Positions 25,549 through 37,110 of a stretch of 64,000 nucleotides of DNA are shown here, in pieces (position 1 is the first letter of the stretch; each line of letters starts with the position of its first letter). Under the pieces are notes generated by a model. That model was not told the origin of the DNA. It did no database searches and saw only the letters and a program-made list of their open reading frames with translations. A program made the position numbers and the translations under genes. The stretch is from Isoetes taiwanensis (lineage: Eukaryota; Streptophyta; Lycopodiopsida; Isoetales; Isoetaceae), in contig JAJEKV010000008.1 in NCBI GenBank assembly GCA_021234155.1, forward strand, positions 20,805,959-20,869,958, written 5' to 3'.

Positions 25549-25730
25549 CAGGAAGTTCGGGTGTCCCTACCTCTCGTGCCACAGCTGACTCTTTTCTAGT
25601 GTGCAGGCACTTAATGCTACCTTCGGGACCAGCTCAATCTATACAAAGTCCCATCTCGGTCTCCAACAAAGAAGGACATTGCCGGTTCGTCCTTTATCAA
25701 ACATTTTCCATATCCGAAATTCACCAACAA

Positions 25731-27068
25731 TCAATCATCCAACTTAGATATGGACAGCAGGTTTGCTTCCAATTCCGGTACATGCAGGGTCCTTTTGAGT
25801 TGAATTTTTCCACATGGCATGTCAAGTCTAACAATTCCAACACCCGCTACGCCCAAAGTTCCTTTGCCAATCTTCACTCTGCTCTGCTCAACAGCATGAT
25901 AATCAACAAACAGTTCACGCTTAGGAGTCATGTGGTCCGTAGCTCCAGAATCTAAATACCAAATTCCATGGGGTGTTTGGGCCAGAAAGCAACCTGCCTC
26001 TTGTCCAATCACTACAGCATTACAGCAACTTTGAAACCATGCAACAACAATGCACACATGTTTCACAATTCCATGCTTCAGGACACCAAACAGAGTTCCA
26101 AAGAGACTGATTACCACAGTAAAAAATGTTTTAAACCAAGTACCTTTGTTCTTTACTTTCTCATGACACGAACTTTCTCTGACGCACACAAATGCTTTAC
26201 CGGTAGACACAAACGAATCACTACTCTCAGAGGTGTTCTCAGACTCGGCAGAAGAATCAGAGAGATCATTCTTCGAAACTTTTGATGCTTTATGGGCTTT
26301 TGGTCCCCGTTTCTGCAATTCATCATCCCTTTTTTGTTCAGCCCGTCTCTTCTTTCTCCTGTCAGGCTCAGGACAGTCTTTAGCCAGATGGCCTATCTTG
26401 TTGCAATTGAAACATTTTCTCATTTCCTCCTTACCACCAATCAAGGCCTGAACTTCTCTTGACGATGATTTCTTTGATCCCCTTTGGTTTTTCTCTTCCA
26501 ACAAAAGCTGCTGACAAGCCCATTCTAATTCAACAGTCTCTACTGACCCAATAATGTTCTTGACATTATTGTATGAACTGGGCAAGCCAAGGAGCAAAGC
26601 TCCTACAACCAAATCATTATCAATGCCTTTATCCATACCTTGCAGCTGTTTAGAGGCTTGCCGAATTATCCCGATATATTCCTCCATACTCATGCCTTCT
26701 CTGAGCTTGGTATTGAACACTACTGCATACAAATTTGCTTGATTGGAAAAATGTTTTCGTTTATATGCTCTCTGAAGTTCATCCCATGCAATCTTGGCTG
26801 ATGGAGCTTCTGCAATCTGTGGCATCAAAGTATCGTCCAGATACCTGAGAATTCTGCTCTTTGCAGTCCAATCCTTCTGTATCCATTTGGCAACAGCTTG
26901 TCTTTCAGATTCATTTGTCTTTGAATCCCCTTCACTCCCTTTCTCAACTGCCAACGGTTTAGGTTCGTCACCATTCACGATGCCCCATAGCCCTTTCTCA
27001 CAAAGCTTGGTTTGGACTCTTAAGAACCAGTAGTAGGCATTCGCATGGTTCAACGTCTCAATCTTCAT
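25731..27068 (-). pseudogene. Copia gag and protease
   Basis: A 445-codon frame starts MKIETLNHANAYYWF near the 5' LTR. It carries the UBN2/gag region (residues 1-200), a zinc knuckle CFNCNKIGHLAKDC around residues 217-230, a charged Ser-rich linker, and the protease active site DSGATDHM at about residue 375. It stops at NLLSISKLDD (25731), where an intact element would continue into integrase in the same frame. I therefore class it as broken although gag itself is open. Confidence 0.85.
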
Positions 27069-27113
27069 GGCAGTTCTCTTACACTCCTCTTTAGATCAGT
27101 CCTCAGGCTCGCT

Positions 27114-27125
27114 GCTCTGATACCA
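27114..27125 (-). other. Copia primer-binding site
   Basis: TGGTATCAGAGC on the minus strand, zero bases from the 5' LTR. It is complementary to the 3' end of initiator tRNA-Met, the usual primer in plant copia elements. Confidence 0.9.
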
Positions 27126-27311
27126 TATTAAGAACACAGCGCAACACAAAGGAACAGAAAACTTGAGTGCAGAAAGGTCAGGTTTTTTTTGATGATACGA
27201 AGACATACATCCAGGTTCCGAGATAATAGGAGCACCGCTCCAGACCTGGCAATTCTGGATTATGCCATCTGTCAAGGTATATTTTGTCTACAGACTTATC
27301 CATTATCAACA
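27126..27311 (-). repeat. Copia 5' LTR
   Basis: The 186-bp LTR at the upstream end of the minus-strand element, directly followed by the primer-binding site at 27125-27114. Right of it is the CAAGG target duplication. Confidence 0.95.
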
Positions 27312-27479
27312 CAAGGTTCCTTGAGATTGCCCAGAAGTTTAGATTTGAGCAGGATATTGGAGTTGTGGATTTGCAAATGTCACTACTTCTTGCTCTGCCC
27401 CTGTTTCTTACGGATTTGAAGAACAACTCTCGGTTCCCGTGTTTGCGGGCTCTGAATGTCTGAGATTTATGCATGTTGG

Positions 27480-27775
27480 AAGACTTTACCGATCCGCAGA
27501 GGATGGGCTACCGATAATCTGTACCGAAGCTATGGAAGCTATGGGCTCTTCTCCACCCTTGTTCTGTTCTACCCCTGTTTATGGATCTGAAGAACAGATC
27601 TGTTTTTTGTGGATCTAAAGAACAGGGGAACTTGAAGTCGCTCTGAATCTCTGCTGCCGACGAAGCTATGACGGAACTGAAGCTATGAGGAAGCTATGGC
27701 TATGACATTAATCGAAGCTATGGCGGATCGAAGCTATGGCCTGGCTATGGCTATGGCGAACCAAATTCCCATCTA
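27480..27775. repeat. GAAGCTATGG interspersed repeat
   Basis: GAAGCTATGG or GAAGCTATGA occurs about nine times in 250 bases with variable spacing, plus clusters of GGCTATGGCTATGGC. It lies inside the non-autonomous DNA transposon and is non-coding. Confidence 0.7.
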
Positions 27776-27975
27776 AAGATCCGACGGTTCGAGACGCCGG
27801 AGCTTTGTCGCTCGCCCGCCCGCCGCAGGGAAGTTATGGCGGCGCTCCAAGCGGCGCCACCAGCACCAGCGTTGGGGCACCAGCGTTGGCGCCACCAGCA
27901 CCCGAAAACCCAAAAATTACCTATAATGAACAAATAGAGAATAATCGAGGAATTTGGACCAAACGGCGGTTTACG

Positions 27976-28307
27976 ACATTTTAACCTATTGCAAACTAAT
28001 GGGGAGTTTAAAATGATAGATATTGATTTATTCTAAACTTTTATAAGCCTATTTTGGCACGAGGAGAGGATATTATTTTTCTAGTAGACCAATTGGGTTG
28101 TGGAATTGGTTTATGGGATATGCCATTAGCTCCTTTGGACATGAGTTGTTAAAATGGGTCCTATCCAAAAGTGTGTATAGAAGTCAAAAAGAACGTGGGG
28201 GCAAAGAATCCCTATCTATATTCACTACAGGTTTGTACTTTCAAATCTTGTGGCGTCCCCATCATATGTCTAACGTCGGGTAGTATGTTTAATAGATGAG
28301 TTAAGAT
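27976..28307. promoter_or_regulatory. Upstream region of the sulfate transporter gene
   Basis: This is the 330 bases between the DNA transposon end and the sulfate transporter start codon. It holds no other gene. I cannot point to a convincing TATA element; the promoter is inferred only from position. The transposon end sits close enough to contribute regulatory sequence. Confidence 0.3.
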
Positions 28308-30290
28308 ATGTCTATTGAAGAAGAACACAACAATGTTAGCCATGAAAATGATGAAGAAATCGAAGGAGGAGGCCTGACTGCACAACAAGTAGATGGCTTG
28401 CCTCATGCTCATGCTCAGGATAAAAGCATCGAGTATAAATTTCTACACGCACTCAAAGAAACTCTGTTTCCAGACGACCCCTTTCGAGAAATCCACAGAA
28501 ATACTCATGGATTCATCCTCGCACTGCAGTACATCTTCCCAATCCTCGACTGGGCACCCAAATACAAGCTCAAAGATTTCAAATCCGACCTTGTTTCCGG
28601 CGTTACCATAGCCAGTCTATCTATTCCCCAGGGAATTGCATATGCAAAGCTTGCAAATTTACCCCCAATTTATGGACTGTATTCAAGCTTTGTGCCTCCT
28701 CTGATCTATTCAATCCTCGGAAGCTCCCGACATGTTGCAGCAGGCCCTTCTGCAATTCTATCGATTCTTCTTGGAGTTCTTCTAAAAGGATATGTTGATC
28801 CTATTGCAAATCCTGATCTGTATCTGCAAATGGCTTTCACAGCCACATTTTTTGCAGGAATTTTACAGGCGAGTCTTGGAATTCTGAGACTGGGATTTAT
28901 AATGGATTTATTGTCGGATGCAACCCAGGTTGGGTTTATATCAGGAGTGGCGATAATAATCTGCTCGCAGCAATTCAAAGAAATGTTGGGGCTGAAGGAA
29001 TTTACGAAAAAGCCTGATATAGTGCATGTGCTAAGAGCGGTATTCAAGGATCCGGGGAGCTGGGAGTGGGCGCCAATTGTGATAGCGATATGTTTCGTGA
29101 GTTTTATGCTGGCAACGAAATTCATGAGCAAGAGGAGGAAATTCTTCTTCTGGGCGAACGCTGCAGCACCGATGGTATCAGTGATAATCACGACGTTTTT
29201 TGTATGGGTAACGAAGGCGGATGAAAGGGGATTAAGAATTGTGGGAGGGTTGAAGAAAGGGCTGAATCCGGCATCAACGAGTAAATTGATTTTGCATGGA
29301 TCGGGGATGAAGAATTCGCTGGAAGCAGGGGGTGTGGTGGCTGCAATTGGGCTGATGGAAGCGATAGCAGTGGGAAGAACGTTTGCATCCGCAAAAGGAT
29401 ATCACGTAGACGACAACAAGGAAATCATCGCCGTCGGAATCATGAACATCGCCGGATCATGCACATCCTGCTACCCTGTTACAGGCGGCCTGGCCAGATC
29501 CGCAGTAAACGTGAGCGCAGGCTGCAGGTCAGCAGTATCAAATATAATTATGTCAGTTTTGGTGATGATCGTGCTCCTGTTCCTGCTGCCCCTCTTCCAT
29601 TACACTCCAAACGTGATTCTAGCTTCAATAATCTTCGCAAATGTGATCGGCATGATCGATCCTGCAGCAGCCTATGCACTCCTCAAAGTCGATCTCATTG
29701 ATTTCTTCTCTTGCCTTGCAGCATTTCTTGGTGTCCTGTTCATATCCATTCAAATCGGCCTCGTTATCGCTGTTGTAATTTCATTGCTTGGCATGCTCCT
29801 CCACATGGCCCGCCCTCACACTGCGCTCCTCGGCCAAATCCCTCACACTGGCATCTACCGAGATCTTCATCAGTACCCTGAAGCATCCAGAATGCATGGT
29901 ATCGCTATCATCAGAATCGATGCTGCTATCTACTTCTTTGGCGCAAATTATATCCGCGAACGCGTCCTCCGTTGGGTCGGCAGCGAAGATTCAACCTCAA
30001 ATTCAATCCAATATGTGATTCTGGATCTTGGTCCTGTGATTACCATGGATATTACTGCAATTCATGCCCTTCAGGATCTGCACAAGATGTTGCAGAATAA
30101 GAAGAAGCAACTTGTCATAGTCAACCCTGCAAATAGTGTTCTTGTTAAGCTTGAGAAATCAGGATTTGTTAAATGCCTGGGTGATGACTGGGTCTTTCTC
30201 AGTGTTGGTGAGGCTGTTACAAAGATCAGGATAAAATGTGGCCATTTAGACCACCAAAATGGTGAACCTGCTGCAATGGGACCATTGTAA
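28308..30290 (+). CDS. Group-3-type sulfate transporter, intronless
   Basis: A 660-codon open frame, the usual length for plant SULTR/SLC26 proton-coupled anion transporters. The cytosolic N-terminus carries LFPDDPF (residues 53-59), which is characteristic of plant SULTR proteins. The sulfate transporter signature AYAKLANLPPIYGLYSSFVP lies at residues 111-130 and is followed by about ten hydrophobic segments. A C-terminal STAS domain runs from about GIYRDLHQY (residue 514) to 645, with the conserved D-x-[TS] turn as MDITA near residue 577. Overall pattern is closest to plant group 3 (SULTR3) from memory. It is a plasma or plastid membrane protein in that family; the substrate may be sulfate or another anion. 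Plant SULTR3 genes normally have many introns, so an uninterrupted frame suggests a retrogene or lineage-specific intron loss. No poly(A) tract or target duplication remains. The frame is intact, so it is probably functional. Confidence 0.95.
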   Translation: MSIEEEHNNVSHENDEEIEGGGLTAQQVDGLPHAHAQDKSIEYKFLHALKETLFPDDPFREIHRNTHGFILALQYIFPILDWAPKYKLKDFKSDLVSGVTIASLSIPQGIAYAKLANLPPIYGLYSSFVPPLIYSILGSSRHVAAGPSAILSILLGVLLKGYVDPIANPDLYLQMAFTATFFAGILQASLGILRLGFIMDLLSDATQVGFISGVAIIICSQQFKEMLGLKEFTKKPDIVHVLRAVFKDPGSWEWAPIVIAICFVSFMLATKFMSKRRKFFFWANAAAPMVSVIITTFFVWVTKADERGLRIVGGLKKGLNPASTSKLILHGSGMKNSLEAGGVVAAIGLMEAIAVGRTFASAKGYHVDDNKEIIAVGIMNIAGSCTSCYPVTGGLARSAVNVSAGCRSAVSNIIMSVLVMIVLLFLLPLFHYTPNVILASIIFANVIGMIDPAAAYALLKVDLIDFFSCLAAFLGVLFISIQIGLVIAVVISLLGMLLHMARPHTALLGQIPHTGIYRDLHQYPEASRMHGIAIIRIDAAIYFFGANYIRERVLRWVGSEDSTSNSIQYVILDLGPVITMDITAIHALQDLHKMLQNKKKQLVIVNPANSVLVKLEKSGFVKCLGDDWVFLSVGEAVTKIRIKCGHLDHQNGEPAAMGPL

Positions 30291-30310
30291 ATAAACATGT
30301 TCATAAATAA
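30288..30310 (+). terminator. Possible polyadenylation signals of the sulfate transporter
   Basis: AATAAA occurs twice just after the stop codon, near 30291 and 30304. Either could act as a near-upstream poly(A) signal, although both are unusually close to the stop. Confidence 0.4.
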
Positions 30311-32300
30311 ACATGTCCATATGTTATGTTTGAAGTTTATCTTAACTATACCATAGAATTGTAATGGAAGTATTGCAACTAGCTTTGCTTTTTCAGCATT
30401 CCAGCTCATGCCAAGCTAATTCCACCTTAGATTTCATGAGCACAACCACCACTTGAGTTTTTTTTAAAATTCCAGCTCATTTAAAGGCATCTTCGCCTCA
30501 TATTAAGTCCTTGTAACACGCCACATCTACCACTTGTGGTTGGCAAGGCCCAAAACACAGGCTTGTTGGCAATATAAAGTGAACAAGGGGACCCATTATA
30601 CAAGGGAAGTTCACATTTTGTCTCTGAAATTTATTGCGTGAACTTAAAGTAGAAGGGGGTATTGACCAATTTTCCTACATATACTAATTGAAGGGCAGTT
30701 TTTCCTAGAGTGTTTTCATATGTATCACAATATATATCACATAGAAAATTGCCCTTCGGTGGGCAGTCCATATAGGAAGAGTGAGCATTTATTCTATATA
30801 GTAAGGGCTGTCCTAAGATGTTAGGCTTTAGCAATGACGTGTTATGTTGGATGTTGTTGTATGGAGGCCTTGGACATTGATTCTTTTATTTTTTCCCCGG
30901 GGGGGGCTTGGGCATTGTTAAGCTTAAGTTATTGTTACTCCAAAATATTGTGTTGTGGATTATGAGATGTGTGTGCAAAACTCTGGGGACAATTTTTGTT
31001 TAGAATTCAATGGAAGTACCACTTCTAAAAATTGTAGTACTGATGTGAGGGACACATATCCCATAGAAATATATGATAAAGTAACGTTTTCTAGAACATT
31101 CTTAGAAAATATGGTTGCTTGGTAAGAATGATAGATTAGAAACTATTGTACATGAAAATTTAATTTCGAAAACATTAAACTTTGTGGCAGTCAACCATAT
31201 ACATGAGAATTCATTTTAAGACACAAAACTTTGTGCCAAAATGTAATATTATATACAACCAACTATATCCTATTCTTTAAGGCCTTTATGTGACATATGT
31301 GAAACAATAAAATAAAAAGGACTATTTTCGAGCTATTAATAAAAAAAATCATCATTTGACATACTGAATACATAGGGATTGCTGCATTTTCTATAACGGG
31401 GAGAAAATATTTCCCCCCATTGGTTCCTCTTCTACATCTGTGTCTTTGCTTTCTAGACACGTTGAGGAAACTCATAGCAACAAATGATTGGGAAATGCTA
31501 TGAATTCTTGCTCTAAGGGAATTCTTTGGAATACCAGCAAACCTATTCAAAAATCTATATTCAACTATACAATTTGTAGGATGTCTTGGGAAGAAACAGA
31601 ACTAATACCTCATGGGGGTTCTCTTTATATCTCTCTATGTCTTTGCTTTCTAGACACATCAAGAAATACCCAATTCCAGCAACAGATGATTGGGAAGTGT
31701 TGTAGCACAAATTACATTCTTCAGCAGTTTTTACAATTGCAAAAGGCAACAAAGCATCTTATATTGCTACATTTAATATTTCGAAAATGGAATTTGGACA
31801 AAAATGCCTGTTAATGAGCTGGTTAGTTTCTTGAGTTTTAGCTATTGTGCATGCTTACCGAATTTCATTGCTAATAAGGCCTTTGTCTATGTTGTTCCAG
31901 GGACACATCTCCCACTACAAAACAACCATGATCATTTGGGATTTTGTTCTTTCATAAGTTAGAAATATATACCTGCAAGTATCTTGCACATTGTGAAAAG
32001 CAAACTATACCAGCAATATAGAAGAGGACAAAGGACAAATCAGAAAAAAAAGAAGCAAAAACAAATGCTAGAATGGCATTGCTAGGAGCTGTGGATGAGA
32101 AAAAATCCTTTGCATTATATACTCAGACACAGAATTATATATGTGCAATATAGCAGACAAATGGACTTGAAAAGCTACACCTTTCAATACTCTATAAGGA
32201 GGACAAACAATTCTTGGCTAGAGAAAGTAAGCAATGAATTGACATGGAATTTAAATCTCTTTATGTGGCATATACACTTGATTACATGTAGATTGACAAA
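30311..32300. other. Intergenic; weak local duplication
   Basis: No gene is supported. A degenerate duplication is visible: a phrase with CTTTGCTTTCTAGACAC followed by CAACAAATGATTGGGAA at about 31440-31500 recurs at about 31638-31700. A run of G at 30899-30907 and short frames on both strands have no recognisable content. Confidence 0.35.
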
Positions 32301-32319
32301 CTGGATCATACTTTTCCAA

Positions 32320-35300
32320 AAACTGGTGATTCGTAAATGAAGCACTTGGAGCACTTAAAACCTTCGCAGAAAACCTGTAGAACAGATGGATTAGGGTTAG
32401 CGATCTGCCAAAAAAAAGAAAAAGAAAAAAACATTCAAAATAACCTCAAATTCTCTCTGATTCTTCACTATGACTTTCTGCAGCGTGGCTTTATACACAG
32501 CTCCATTTGCGCTCTCATCAATGCGGGTCTGCTTTAGCTGTACAATTGTTAGAATATATTAGAGCACATAATTACATTCACCACTTATAAGCACAACAGT
32601 CAATGGAGGGAGGTGAAACCCATGATTAGCAGGGAAGTGTCAATCCAAATAGCGAGAATGATTATCGCCGCCATATAGACTAAAAGAAAACCTAGTAGTA
32701 TACATGAAGAAATTTGAAATCCAAACACGCTACTTGACATTATATAAGTTATAGGTTTATGCCATTGCAGTCTAAAAAATCTTCTAGGGATCTTAAATTG
32801 GTGCAAATTTTGCTTCTTTATATTCTTAGATTAGATCATCTTTCACAATTTATTAGTGGAACCGGATGCATTTTATGTACTAATTGATTTGCGATTTCCT
32901 TTATATTTGCTATGATATGTTAAACAAACTGGAGGCCTTGGTTCGGGAAGTTCCCCGGGCCCTTGTAACCTATTGGACAAAATCCAGATTTAGCTGGACA
33001 GATTTGAAATAGTAGAAAAACTCCGGGCAAAAAATAGCATATTTTCTTAGTATTTCCAGAGGAATCGCGGCCCTGTATTGGAGCTTGTTGAGGTAGGTTC
33101 AGAACAGTCGGAAGTGCTTCTTGAGGTTGAAAAATTTCCCGAACCAAGCTGGAGGCCCAAATGAACATATCCCTCTCTCAGATCGACTAAAAAATGTGTT
33201 TGAATAGATGACGAAATTACAAATGAATAATGTACATCCATACTTCAGAGATCTGTGTTCATTGTTGTATACTTCAAAATATTAAATATATGCCCATGCT
33301 TCCAATATCCATGATTCGGAGCTACTCAATATAATTCAGAGCCATGAAATGAAATGAAATGTTGAATGCAGCAGACTCTATGATGGACATGATCAACCAG
33401 TTTAAAATAATAACTCTTCTTGCATGTGCAATACAACAGCTCCATTGACTGAATGTTCGTGCCATGGACATAATAAAATCTTTCACATAAATCAACAAAT
33501 GAAGGGAGCTGAAATAAAAACCTCCAGCAAGACTAGGGCAAGCAGTTTTGATTCCGCTTAAAATCAGCACTCATGGCACTGCAGGATTCAAAAAAGATAT
33601 ATGCCGCTGCTTTTTCATCACAATGGGTCTCCTTAGTACCCGCAATGACAAAAATTTAATAACAATGACAAAAATATAATAAGCACTTCCAATCATTATC
33701 AAGATATCATCTATGAAAGCATACAAAAGACCAGCGAAAGACGTTGCAAATAAAATGTGAAGACTTCAACCCCCATAAGTGGCTGATACTGTAAACCTGC
33801 TAAAGATTTCGTTGATGAGAAAGTAGAATTGCAACTTCCAGAAGCATAGCCATCTTTGATGTCTTTACTACATTTACTCTTTATAACTCCATATAATGCC
33901 TCTTGGAAAAGAATCATTATGATGCTAATCAGCTGCATATAATCTTAAGTTTGACTTTAATGTTTTCCAAGCACACAACAGTTGAGTATCTATTTTAAAT
34001 ATTTTTCCTTTAATTTTGCAAGCAGTCTGCTCAGTAATCTACAAAAGCAAGAAAGCATAAGCCTTTGCAGTTGAAGTATATTTTTGATGAATAATGCCTT
34101 TATCTGAAGCAAGAGGACATCCAGAGTTCAATCCGACAACATGACACTAGGACTTGAGTTACGAAATCCGTTGTGCGAATCTGCGGCTTAGAAAAAAAAT
34201 TGCAAAAAAAAAAAAAAATGAAACAAAAAAACCATTGTTTTGGGATAATGCAAGCTCCTTAGCATCTTTGATTGGGCCCAAGTTTGTGAGATCAGTGATG
34301 GTCCAAAGCTTTACATGTTCACTTAGATCACCTGACTGATAATGCACGGCCATGTGTAATAAAGGCGCCTGAGAGCTCTTAAATCATTGTTGATGCAGTT
34401 GAGGCAGTTACATGTATAAACACACACACACACACACGGTAGATATTTATGTTATGTTAGATAGCCAATCTTGTTGTGATATCTATTGTATATAAAATAG
34501 AAATGTAGTAGGAAGAATGCGGTCAGAAGATGTTACACCTTGCTAGAAAAAAATGGTTTTAGCATACTAAAAGAATAAATAAAAAAGAGGAAGAGTATTA
34601 GAGCTTACTTATATGGTTGCTGGAGGATATGACCATGTTCTACCTTCTGCAATATGAGCTAAGAATATGCAGCTGCAACAATAAAAATCCTAAACAAAGA
34701 ATAAGAGACAGATCAGGAAGGTTACATCAATATTAGAACCAACATCATCATTCAAACCAAAGCTGGACTTAATCTTCTATTACATTTGTGTGTGAATTTG
34801 TACTATAACAACCAAAGCACCAACTATTTCAAAAGTATACACACGTATATAGGATATGTTATGTTAGACAACTAATCTTGTTGTGATATCTATTGTATAT
34901 AAAATAGAAATGTAGTAAGAAGAATACAGTCAGAAGATGTTACACCTTTGCTAGAGAAAATGGTTTTAGAATACTAAAAGAATAAATAAAAAGGAGGAAG
35001 GGTATTAGAGCTTACTTATATGGTTGCTGGAGGATATGACCATGTTCTACCTTCTGCAATATGAGCTAAGAATATACAGCTGCAATAATAAAAATCCTAA
35101 ACAAAGAATAAGAGACAGATCGTGAAGGTTAATAGATCAATATTAGAACCAACATCATCATTCAAACCAAAACTGGACTTATAGATCTTGTGGTTAGAAT
35201 CTTCTATTATATTTGTGTGTGAATTTGTACTATAACAACCAAAGCACCAAATATCTCAAAAGTATACACAAATAGAATATGATTCCAAGTCTTTATCCCA

Positions 35301-37110
35301 TAATGGCTATCCATGTGCATTTGAACTTCATTTCCCTTGCCATTTGCAAAAAAAATGGAAGATAAGATGTGATTTAGGAAAAGCACTCCATATTAAATAG
35401 ACCATTTCTATCATTTGTTGCTCCGACATAGCTTCTGCCTATGGAAATGTGTATGAAGTAAACCATTACCAACCACGACAATTGGATAAAAAGTGTGACA
35501 GAAATTTAGAAGCTAAGATGTTTTCACTCTGAAAGGATCGTAAGTCTATAGTTAGCCAAGAGATGATGCATGATATGTGCACGACCATTTATTACCTTAT
35601 CTTCATCCATTCAAATCCAAGATGTAGAGCCATGGATTATATGCATAACCAATTGACAATTCACCTTTAGAAGCACTTTTTGATGGCGCGCAAAGCTTTT
35701 GGAGTGCATGTCGTTGACCAACTCACATCATTAAGTATGGCATTAGCTGAACAGTATGACAAAATATATATATTTGGCATTAAGGAATTAGCAAACGAAT
35801 GCAATGCCAATTGAAAGAGAGACAGAAAAGGAGACAAATTTTTACCTAATTATTCTTTACTTGATGGAATGCCAGTTCTGCAGAATCCTGAGGAGCAACT
35901 GCAAGAGCTACTGGTCCTGTTCCAGTCCTTGAGCATCTACGAAATATTTACAAAAGCATCATTATAAATCACTAATCCACATGGATGGGAAGATCAAGAG
36001 CAAAAACGAAGAAAAGTAGCAAAAATTTAGGGTGATGCACATATGTTGCTGCCAATAATGATCACCTGTTACGGCAAAGGGCCAAGACTCAATCGAGGAG
36101 CTAAGAATCAAACAAAAGATCCCAAGAACCACAGTGGCATTGCAAAAAAGTATCTTGTTTTGAATCAATCGTCTCTGGAAAACAGTGGCAGTGCTGGCTT
36201 CCACCATGCCTGTTATCGGATCCAACCAAGCATTGTAATGGAAGGGGCAACACAGATGTTGTTTACCATATGGTGCTGCTTCTCTTCGCAAAAGAACATC
36301 AACAAAAGGATTGCTCATGTTCTAGTAATTCCAACAAATGAAAATATCAGTGTCTGAATTAATCTATGAGAATAACAAATGGTAACAAAATACCTCCAAG
36401 ATCGTGGTGCTAGGGTGACGATTCAGCGAAAACAACACTACATTGATCCAGAAACCTTGATTCTGGCAGAAGCCGACCTGTAAAAGAACTAAGGCTTGTA
36501 AGTTTGCAGTTGATGCTATCACGATTTTACCATTTCTGATACAGACCAAGGTACACGACCCATATCGAGCTTGGGCGCCAAAAATCGTGAGGCCATGAAT
36601 GCAAAATAGAAGAGCAGGGAGGAAGAAAGATAAGTAATTCGTATATCATTCAACATCTCGGCCAGTTCAAAAACTGGCATCACACAAAAAACAAAGTCAC
36701 ACAAAGCTAGTATATCCACAATTTTACAATGGCACCATCTTTTTCAAGTAGGCCTCTCTTCCATCCTTCTCTTGCTAAATCGACATCTACAGAGGCATTA
36801 AAACGAGTATCCAAATCTCATTTGAATGCATAAGAAGTAGAGTACATCTGCATAAAATTTTACAATGGATTTATTCGGAGCTATGTGCCCTCTGTGAATT
36901 CTGTAGAATGCATCTTCAACAGACACCAATGACCCTCCAATCCTTCTCCTTCGGTTCACAATTGCTTCTCTGGTTGGTAAGTATTCCCAGTAACCTCTCA
37001 ATTCTTCTCTTTATGGATTCACAGTTTGTAGGTTTCGGGGTATCACAACTTGTATCAGATGCTAAGAAAGAGCACAAAGGCTCAAACGCCCTTCCGGACA
37101 TGATCAACGA
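32320..37110 (-). CDS. Possible multi-exon gene, unidentified
   Basis: Several minus-strand stretches look like exons with plausible GT..AG borders. These are: 37001-36840 (YWEYLPTREAIVNRRRR...); 36460-36395; 36318-36060; 33935-33800 (acceptor TATATGCAG, donor GCAG|GTTTAC); 33640-33530 (THCDEKAAAYIFFES); 33518-33335 (LPSFVDLCERFYYVHGTN); 32530-32430 (TRIDESANGAVYKATLQK); and 32400-32320 (NPNPSVLQ...CSKC). I cannot place them in a family or prove that they belong together. The interval also contains a 407-bp tandem duplication (34451-35275). It could be a host gene with long introns, a lineage-specific gene, or chance frames. Confidence 0.2.
34421..34437. repeat. CA microsatellite
   Basis: A short (CA)n run of about eight units just before the 407-bp tandem duplication. 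Confidence 0.8.
34451..35275. repeat. 407-bp tandem duplication
   Basis: The sequence starting GTTATGTTAG at 34451 is repeated from 34858 with roughly 95 percent identity. Copy 2 has two small insertions, including AATAGATC-type and TATAGATCTTGTGGTTAGAA segments. No coding content is recognisable. Confidence 0.9.

Larger units (their letters stand above)
22378..27311 (-). mobile_element. Ty1/copia LTR retrotransposon, young insertion, pol frameshifted
   Basis: LTRs lie at 22378-22563 and 27126-27311, both 186 bases and identical as I read them. On the element strand they begin TGTTGATAATGG and end CTTAATA. The 5-bp target duplication CAAGG lies at 22373-22377 and 27312-27316. The primer-binding site TGGTATCAGAGC abuts the 5' LTR (27114-27125), fitting initiator tRNA-Met. 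A GAGGGGGAA polypurine tract abuts the 3' LTR (22564-22573). Gene order is gag, protease, integrase, reverse transcriptase, RNase H, which defines copia. Identical LTRs mean a recent insertion, yet the coding region is broken at several places, so this copy was probably mobilised by proteins from another copy. Confidence 0.95.
22274..27975. mobile_element. Small non-autonomous DNA transposon, interrupted by the copia element
   Basis: Positions 22274-22300 (ending GTTTGGTCCAAATTCC) and 27949-27975 (starting GGAATTTGGACCAAAC) are inverted repeats matching at 24 of 27 positions. Removing the nested copia element and one copy of its target duplication leaves about 760 bases. The interior has no transposase; it carries repeated GAAGCTATGG words (27480-27770) and a GC-rich stretch with GGCGCCACCAGCACCAGCG repeats (27830-27900). 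The superfamily is undetermined because I could not define a target duplication. Confidence 0.5.
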
